From: CAADGU01 sp964581605
GTDB taxonomy: Bacteria > Chloroflexota > Anaerolineae > Promineifilales > Promineifilaceae
Assembly (NCBI GenBank): GCA_964581605.1
Contig: CAZOPF010000061.1
Location: forward strand, 1-34,819
Direction: 5' to 3'
Length of the DNA: 34,819 bases
Below, one piece after another: positions 29,937 to 34,819 of this stretch; position 1 is the first letter of the stretch; every line of letters begins with the position of its first letter. A program made the translations under genes and the position numbers. The notes under the pieces are model-generated. The model was not told where the DNA came from. It saw only the letters and a list, made by a program, of their open reading frames with translations, and did no database searches.

Positions 29937-31379
29937 CTACCGCATCGCCGCACCCAGCGTGCTACACGCCGGGCAAGAGCCATCCGGGCGAATGATGGCA
30001 TAACCCGCCTGCGGGTCAGTTTGGGTATAGGTAGTGAGATCCACGTTGAAGACAACAACCATACGCGCCCGGCCACTGCTGCGCGCCAGGGTCACGGCTT
30101 CGCCCAGCCATTGCGCCTGTTGGCTGACGGTGGTGTTGGCCGCCCAGGAAAAATTGGGCGGCAGGAAGGGGAAGCCCTGCGGCGACAGGTAACCCAACTC
30201 TGTGAAACAAACCCGGCGAGCACCACCAAAAGTGTTGTAGTACAGGTCAAAGGTCGGGCCAAAATACCAGCTATAGTGGTGATCGCCAGAGTCCGCCGGG
30301 TGGCCGGTGGTGGCATAGGGCGAGGTGGCGCCGGCATTGTGATGCACACCAATACAATCCATATAGTTGACTGCGCCTGCGGCCGCCATCCCCTGAATAT
30401 AGCGTGCATCTGACCAGGCGTTCGTGCCGTTATCAAATCCGGTGGGCGCCAACGCGCCGGAAATAACCATCACATTGGCATTAGCCGACTTGATGGCGTT
30501 GTAAGAGGGGGCCAGCATGTTATTTACATACGAAACGGGGCTGATTTGCCCGGCCGGCCATTCAAAATCAATGTTCTGTTCATTCCAGATTTCAATGGCA
30601 TCCGGCCCCAACGCGGCCACGCCGCGCACATAGTTCACATACGCATTAAAGTCAATGCCGTTAGTCGGAGGATACGTTTGTGCCCCGGTAATCGAGAGCA
30701 ATATCTTAAAGCCGTTGTTATGAGCATCTTGAATGACTCCAGCAAGTGCATCTGGTGATTGGCCGGGCGCCCACTTCTGCTGAATCTTGATCCAGTTCAT
30801 GCCTGCTTCTTGCATCCGGGCACGATTACCTAAGTTAAGACTCTGCCCGCCCAATTCAAAACCAGATGAGGGTGGTGGATTAGGGTTGGGCGGCGGGGGC
30901 GTGCTGCCCGGCGGGGGCTGTGGCGGTGGGTTAGTACCGGTGGGAATAATCAAGACCTGCCCTACATAAATCAGGTTGGGGTTGGCAATGTTGTTGGCGG
31001 CAACGATGGCCTGCACCGTTGTACCAAACCGCCGGGCAATCGAGGACAGCGTGTCACCTGGCTGCACAACGTAGGTGGTGGAGCCACCGGGAGGTGGTGT
31101 GGGTTGGGGTGGCTGGCCTGTGGGAGGTGGCGGGCTGGTCGGTTGCGGGGGCGGGTTTTGCCCGGTTGGGATTTCCAAAACTTGCCCAACAAAGATGAGA
31201 TTGGGGTTGGCGATGTTGTTAGCGGTGGCGATGGCGCTGACGGTGGTGTTGAAACGCCTGGCAATACTGAAGAGAGTGTCGCCATATTGCACGGTGTAGG
31301 CGAAGGCGGACACGGCCGTAACCATCACCACTAATAACAATAAAGCAACCAATCCGGCAAGTAAACGTGTTTTTTTCAT
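29937..31379 (-). CDS. Secreted LysM-domain glycoside hydrolase (GH-A clan)
   Basis: 480 residues. A signal peptide (about 1-26, ending AVSAFA) is followed by two LysM domains (about 27-71 and 101-147; YTVQYGDTLFSIARRFNTTV and YVVQPGDTLSSIARRFGTTV) joined by Pro-rich linkers, then a TIM-barrel glycosidase-like domain from about 175. E267 in AIEIWNEQN and E394 in RVCFTELGYLS match the acid/base and nucleophile of GH-A enzymes (GH39/GH5-like). LysM binds N-acetylglucosamine polymers, so the protein probably stays at the cell wall or acts on peptidoglycan-associated glycans. ATG 31379 is chosen: AAGGAAGGAAAG lies immediately upstream, and it gives a normal signal peptide, whereas the frame to 31427 does not. 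A good promoter lies about 60 nt upstream. Confidence 0.85.
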   Translation of the reverse strand: MKKTRLLAGLVALLLLVVMVTAVSAFAYTVQYGDTLFSIARRFNTTVSAIATANNIANPNLIFVGQVLEIPTGQNPPPQPTSPPPPTGQPPQPTPPPGGSTTYVVQPGDTLSSIARRFGTTVQAIVAANNIANPNLIYVGQVLIIPTGTNPPPQPPPGSTPPPPNPNPPPSSGFELGGQSLNLGNRARMQEAGMNWIKIQQKWAPGQSPDALAGVIQDAHNNGFKILLSITGAQTYPPTNGIDFNAYVNYVRGVAALGPDAIEIWNEQNIDFEWPAGQISPVSYVNNMLAPSYNAIKSANANVMVISGALAPTGFDNGTNAWSDARYIQGMAAAGAVNYMDCIGVHHNAGATSPYATTGHPADSGDHHYSWYFGPTFDLYYNTFGGARRVCFTELGYLSPQGFPFLPPNFSWAANTTVSQQAQWLGEAVTLARSSGRARMVVVFNVDLTTYTQTDPQAGYAIIRPDGSCPACSTLGAAMR

Positions 31380-31440
31380 ACTTTCCTTCCTTGAGACTAT
31401 ACAGGGGACAGCCACTTTGGTGGACATAAGTCTTGCCAGG

Positions 31441-31468
31441 ATTATAGACGCACTGCCAATAAACTCAA
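31441..31468 (-). promoter_or_regulatory. Sigma70-type promoter of the LysM glycosidase gene
   Basis: On the minus strand TTGAGT (31468-31463), a 16-bp spacer and a perfect TATAAT (31446-31441) are present. Transcription would start near 31434, giving a leader of about 55 nt before ATG 31379. Confidence 0.55.
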
Positions 31469-31593
31469 GCCAACCAGTATCGCTTCATGTATACTTACCG
31501 TAAAAATGATGTGAGCGGGGCATGAATGATAATTATGAATTATGACTTGGCTTCAAAACCCATTCCTACAAACTCCCACAGGTGAACGGTGAA

Positions 31594-33030
31594 ATGATGA
31601 TGATGATGAGTGAAACAACCACTGAATTAATTGACGAAGAGATGGAGGTGTATGACACCATTTTAGACACCATCGGCGATACGCCGCTGGTACGACTCCA
31701 TTCCATCGGCAGCGATTTGCCCTGCCAGCTGCTGGTAAAGGTGGAGTTTTTTAACCCCGGCGGATCGGTGAAAGACCGGATTGGCCCGGCCATTATTGCC
31801 GAGGCGGAGCGCAGCGGCCGTTTGCAACCAGGCGGCACCATTGTCGAGGCCACCTCCGGCAATACGGGCGTGGGTCTGGCTATTGCGGCGGCGATTAAAG
31901 GGTACCGCACGATTTTTGTGATGCCGGACAAGATGTCGCAGGAGAAGATTTTGCTGCTGCGGGCGTTTGGGGCGCGGGTGGTGATGACGCCAACGGCCGT
32001 TGAACCCGATGACCCGCGCAGTTATTACAAAGTCTCCGAACGGCTGGCCGCCGAAACCCCCAATGCCATCCTGGCCAACCAATACCACAACCCGGAAAAC
32101 CCGCAGGCCCATTATGAATCCACCGGCCCCGAAGTGTGGCGGCAAACCAGGGGCAAAATCGGCCATCTGGTGGTGGGCATGGGCACCGGCGGCACCATCA
32201 GCGGCATGGGGCGTTACCTGAAGGAGCAAAATCCGCACGTTAAAATTGTGGGCGTGGACCCCATTGGTTCCATCCTGTATGAACTGCACCGCAGCGGCCA
32301 CTACACCAAAGCCGAAGGGTATAAGGTGGAAGGCATTGGCGAAGATTTCTTGCCCTCCACCACCGACCTGAGTGTGATTGACCACATTGTGCAGGTGAAT
32401 GATAAGGAGAGCCTGCTGATGACGCGGCGACTGGTGCGGGAGGAGGGGATTTTCTGCGGCGGCTCCAGCGGCTCGGCGGTGGTGGGGGCCATCAAATATG
32501 CCCGCGAACACAACCTGGGGCCGGACGATGTGCTGGTGGTCATTTTGCCCGACTCTGGCTCGCGCTATCTGAGCAAGGTGTTTGACGATGAGTGGATGCG
32601 CGAGAACGGCTTCCTGGAACGGGCCTGGATTGATTACCGGGCGCTGGATGTGCAGGCGGCCAAACCGGATCAGACGCTCATTACCGCTCATCCGCAAGAA
32701 CCGATTACGGCCGTAGTTGCCAAAATGAAGCAGTACAATGTGTCACAGTTGCCGGTGCTGGCTGATGACGGCCGTTTGTTGGGCGCTGTTACCGAAATTG
32801 ACCTGCTCAACCATATGCTGGTCACCAGTCACAGCGGCCACGAACCGGACGAGACGATAGAGGCCATCATTGACCAGAATGTGCCGGTGGTACGGCCGAA
32901 CACCCCTCTAGAAACATTGATGGGCATCTTCAGCCATCACAACGCCGCCATCATCGCCACCGGCGAACAGGTGCAGGGCATATTGACCAAGATTGATATT
33001 CTGGACTTCCTCTCTACGCAGGTAAAATAA
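31594..33030 (+). CDS. cbs: Cystathionine beta-synthase with C-terminal CBS domains
   Basis: About 478 residues. The N-terminal fold-type II PLP domain has K60 in NPGGSVKDRIG as the Schiff-base Lys, EATSGNTGVGLA for cofactor contacts, and GMGTGGTISGMGRYL for phosphate binding. Residues ~350-478 form a CBS (Bateman) pair (VSQLPVLADDGRLLGAVTEI and HHNAAIIATGEQVQGILTKI). This architecture fits cystathionine beta-synthase, which condenses serine and homocysteine, rather than cysteine synthase, which lacks CBS domains. The haem-binding N-terminus of animal enzymes is absent. The frame begins with five consecutive ATG codons (31594-31608), so the exact start is ambiguous; GTG 31582 is less likely because AGGTGA (31580-31585) is its own overlap. 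The next gene begins one base after the stop. Confidence 0.9.
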   Translation: MMMMMSETTTELIDEEMEVYDTILDTIGDTPLVRLHSIGSDLPCQLLVKVEFFNPGGSVKDRIGPAIIAEAERSGRLQPGGTIVEATSGNTGVGLAIAAAIKGYRTIFVMPDKMSQEKILLLRAFGARVVMTPTAVEPDDPRSYYKVSERLAAETPNAILANQYHNPENPQAHYESTGPEVWRQTRGKIGHLVVGMGTGGTISGMGRYLKEQNPHVKIVGVDPIGSILYELHRSGHYTKAEGYKVEGIGEDFLPSTTDLSVIDHIVQVNDKESLLMTRRLVREEGIFCGGSSGSAVVGAIKYAREHNLGPDDVLVVILPDSGSRYLSKVFDDEWMRENGFLERAWIDYRALDVQAAKPDQTLITAHPQEPITAVVAKMKQYNVSQLPVLADDGRLLGAVTEIDLLNHMLVTSHSGHEPDETIEAIIDQNVPVVRPNTPLETLMGIFSHHNAAIIATGEQVQGILTKIDILDFLSTQVK

Positions 33031-33031
33031 A

Positions 33032-33997
33032 GTGACTATCTCAAACTCAAACCCCGCTTTTGGCGCACATTTGATGGCCTATGCCGGTATCCCCAGTTTT
33101 ATGCGGCTGCCTGTCAGCCGTGACTTGGATGGGGTAGATGTGGCAATTTTGGGCGTGCCTTATGACAGTGGAGCAGCCAGTTGGCGCAGCGGTGCGCGCT
33201 TTGGCCCGCGCCAGATTCGCGCCAATTCGCTGCAATTGTGGGGGTATAACCGGCTGCTGGATGTGGATCCGTTAGCTGTGTTGCGGGCAGTGGATTATGG
33301 TGATGTGGATGTGGAACCGACCAGCATTGAGGTGACCAGTGAGCGAATCACGGCCGTAACTGCCCAGATCCTCGCTGCCCACACACATGTTATCGCCCTC
33401 GGTGGCGACCATTCCATCACCTACTCCTTGCTCAAAGCCCATGCCGCCCGCTACGGCCCCGTTGCCGTCGTCCATTTCGATTCCCACACCGACACATATC
33501 AGCGGGTCGGCCATCTGGAACATGGCACCCCCTTTTTGCTGGCGCTGGAAGAAGGGCTGATTGATAAAACCGCTTACGTGCAAGTGGGCATTCGTGGGCC
33601 AATGGAGGAGCGCAGCGACCTGGAAGATGCTCGTGGGCTGGGTGCAACTGTATTGACAATTGAAGAATGTTTTGAGATGGGCATGACGGCCGTGAGCCAA
33701 CACATCCACCACCTCATTGGCCGTCGCCCCACCTACATCTCGCTGGATATTGACGCTGTGGACCCGGCCTTTGCCCCCGGCACGGGCACACCAGAAGTGG
33801 GCGGCCTGAGCAGTTTCCAGATTTTGCAGCTGGTCCGCAGCCTGGTCGGGCTAAAGCTGGTGGGCTTTGATCTGGTTGAGGTTAGCCCCCCGTACGATCA
33901 CGCCGACATTACCTCCATCCTGGCGGCGAACCTGGTTTTTGAGTTTTTGTCTTTGCTCGCTGTGGGGCAATTGCCAAATAATAGCCAAACCGGCTAA
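33032..33997 (+). CDS. speB: Agmatinase/arginase-family ureohydrolase
   Basis: 321 residues from GTG 33032. All manganese ligands of the ureohydrolase fold are visible: H127 in GGDHSIT, D150, H152 and D154 in HFDSHTDTY, and D239 and D241 in SLDIDAVDPAFAPGTGTPE. The family removes urea from guanidino compounds. HGTPFLLALEEGLI is closer to agmatinase (putrescine-forming) than to arginase, but guanidinobutyrase or guanidine hydrolase cannot be excluded. It begins one nucleotide after the cystathionine beta-synthase stop and probably is translated with it. A truncated spermidine-synthase-like gene lies immediately downstream on the opposite strand, which suggests a former polyamine context, as agmatinase supplies putrescine to spermidine synthase. 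Confidence 0.85.
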   Translation: MTISNSNPAFGAHLMAYAGIPSFMRLPVSRDLDGVDVAILGVPYDSGAASWRSGARFGPRQIRANSLQLWGYNRLLDVDPLAVLRAVDYGDVDVEPTSIEVTSERITAVTAQILAAHTHVIALGGDHSITYSLLKAHAARYGPVAVVHFDSHTDTYQRVGHLEHGTPFLLALEEGLIDKTAYVQVGIRGPMEERSDLEDARGLGATVLTIEECFEMGMTAVSQHIHHLIGRRPTYISLDIDAVDPAFAPGTGTPEVGGLSSFQILQLVRSLVGLKLVGFDLVEVSPPYDHADITSILAANLVFEFLSLLAVGQLPNNSQTG

Positions 33998-34045
33998 TTT
34001 TTCTCCCAAACCCCTGCCCAATTTGGGGCGGAAATTTGGCGCAAA

Positions 34046-34306
34046 AGGGTGGCGGTACGGCCGTTTATCCGCCAGCCGCCCGCCAATGAAATGCCCCGCT
34101 GTCAGGAAGAGCAGCACCAACCCAATCACATTGGCCCAGACGATGTTGGAGGTGCCATACACCGTCTGCAACATGCGGCTGGTGGTAAACTCAATCGCCA
34201 ACGTACTCATGCCAGCAACAAAAACGGTGAAATAGAGATAGGCACGGCCGTGTGGCAAAGTTTGGGGAGTGGGGGGTTGGCTGGCGATGGCTCGTTTCTC
34301 CGTCAT
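34046..34306 (-). pseudogene. Truncated membrane spermidine-synthase-like gene
   Basis: From ATG 34306 the minus strand encodes AYLYFTVFVAGMSTLAIEFT, SRMLQTVYGTSNIVWANVIG and LVLLFLTAGHFIGGRLADK. These are the first two membrane helices of fused MFS/spermidine-synthase-type proteins, which normally run to 500 or more residues. After about residue 85 (near 34046) the similarity stops and the frame runs on into the antisense strand of the agmatinase gene, ending at 33851. The methyltransferase-like catalytic domain is missing. The ATG overlaps the stop of the toxin remnant upstream (ATGA). Confidence 0.6.
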
Positions 34307-34470
34307 AACAGTTGTTCAACTTCACGAATAAGAAAAGGTAAATTGGGTTGCATAAACGACAAACCCGGCGCGGGAATTCGATGATGTTTCATATCTGGGG
34401 GAACATGTTTGTGGTGAGGGTGGGTGCTTGCCAGAGCCGCAATGTGAGGATGTGGGTGGCGAGGTGAACA
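34303..34470 (-). pseudogene. Headless TumE/DUF6516-type toxin remnant
   Basis: Directly after the antitoxin stop, the same minus-strand frame continues for 55 sense codons with no usable start and ends at TGA 34305-34303. The translation contains HPHIAALASTHPHHKHV (middle) and PNLPFLIREVEQLL (C-terminus), the hallmark end of TumE-family (DUF6516) toxins, which carry a PHHP..TFPHHKH motif followed by a final EI/E..L helix. The N-terminal ~60-70 residues, including the start and the core strands, are missing. It is too short to be called by frame-length rules but the motif spacing is convincing. Confidence 0.6.
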
Positions 34471-34764
34471 TCAGGCAGGGGTGATCTGAACATAGGATTG
34501 AATATGCCGGTTGATGGCATTACGGCCGTGGGGAAGCTGCTTTAGCATGGTGTGGTATTCGGCCGTTAATAGTTGCAAACTCTGGTACACGCCAGCCCAT
34601 TCGGTAAAATCCATCACCCAGGCATCATCCTCCGGTTCGTTACCCGCGCTGTACCATTCGTAAAAAGCGTCTGTCAGCAAGCCATACTTGTTCTCAAACA
34701 TGGCTAAACGTTCAGTCAAAAGATGGATTTCGGCCAATAAATCGGCCATTGTGGTTTCATTCAT
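34471..34764 (-). CDS. Small helical protein, putative TumE-partner antitoxin
   Basis: 97 residues, acidic and helical, with the pattern LLAEIHLLTERLAMFENKYG, then FYEWYSAGNEPEDD and DFTEWAGVYQSLQLLTAEY. Small proteins with an FE.KYG...F...Y..G....D..EW...Y pattern commonly sit directly upstream of TumE-type toxin genes in Chloroflexota and Cyanobacteria and are taken to be the antitoxins. Here the adjacent toxin is decapitated, so this would be an orphan antitoxin. There is no DNA-binding motif that I can see. ATG 34764 is preceded by GTGAG. Function is inferred from family pattern and position only. Confidence 0.6.
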   Translation of the reverse strand: MNETTMADLLAEIHLLTERLAMFENKYGLLTDAFYEWYSAGNEPEDDAWVMDFTEWAGVYQSLQLLTAEYHTMLKQLPHGRNAINRHIQSYVQITPA

Positions 34765-34819
34765 CTCACGAATCCTTTTGCCGCCAACTGTGAAGAATTA
34801 TAACCAATCAACCAGAAAA

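Noticed and set aside
31663..32697. Minus-strand frame of 344 codons opposite the cystathionine beta-synthase gene
   Set aside because: The plus strand encodes complete PLP-enzyme motifs; the antisense product resembles no family.
34303..34764. A single longer protein interrupted by one stop between antitoxin and toxin remnant
   Set aside because: The two parts match different families that are normally separate adjacent genes; the shared frame is coincidental or due to the deletion.

Overview
The window looks like a chromosomal segment of a Chloroflexota bacterium, most likely class Anaerolineae. The reasons are: lipoproteins with a Thr/Pro/Ala-rich linker straight after the lipobox, large STAND NTPases fused to WD40 or FGE-like sensors, many small glycosidase and lipoprotein genes, a GC-rich base composition, and intergenic spacers made of short tandem repeats. 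A very frequent palindrome, ACGGCCGT (over 60 copies by eye), runs through genes on both strands and marks the window as one genome with little recent foreign DNA. The taxonomic call is inference. I see no rRNA, tRNA, CRISPR, transposase, integrase or phage gene.

Layout. Positions 133-3790 are housekeeping genes: rodA, gltX and phoU, the last with a possible Pho-type promoter and a strong leader hairpin. Positions 3820-12509 are the most distinctive locus: a near-consensus promoter drives an EAD7-domain protein, then a membrane nSTAND1 NTPase ending in a catalytically degenerate FGE/C-type-lectin-like domain, then a second membrane nSTAND1 NTPase with 14 WD40 repeats. Both NTPases share an uncharacterised ~90-residue N-terminal module. 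This resembles an NTP-dependent conflict or signalling system with two alternative extracytoplasmic sensors. A convergent iodotyrosine-deiodinase-like flavoprotein abuts it. Positions 13276-19588 hold carbohydrate and envelope genes: an esterase lipoprotein, a DUF5060 glycosidase lipoprotein, two sugar ABC permeases without their binding protein or ATPase, and a PIG-V-like GT-C glycosyltransferase. NAD-type malic enzyme follows.

Positions 21629-29079 form a respiratory sulfur module. A CRP-like palindrome and an ArsR-type operator (ATTC-N8-GAAT) precede an ArsR regulator, an octaheme cytochrome of the tetrathionate reductase family, a heptaheme cytochrome fused to a cytochrome b membrane domain, two half-size YeeE/YedE (thiosulfate-type) transporters, the second carrying a rhodanese-like domain without its catalytic Cys, and an ICMT-family methyltransferase. 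A plausible scheme is quinol to cytochrome b/heptaheme to octaheme enzyme to a sulfur or nitrogen oxyanion, with sulfur species moved by the transporters.

Positions 29069-34819 contain a concanavalin-like protein and a LysM glycosidase on the minus strand, a cystathionine beta-synthase and agmatinase-family pair on the plus strand, and a decayed minus-strand end: a small antitoxin-like gene, a headless TumE-type toxin remnant that directly follows it, and a truncated membrane spermidine-synthase-like gene. Nearly every spacer carries a hairpin built from 7-9 bp tandem repeats.
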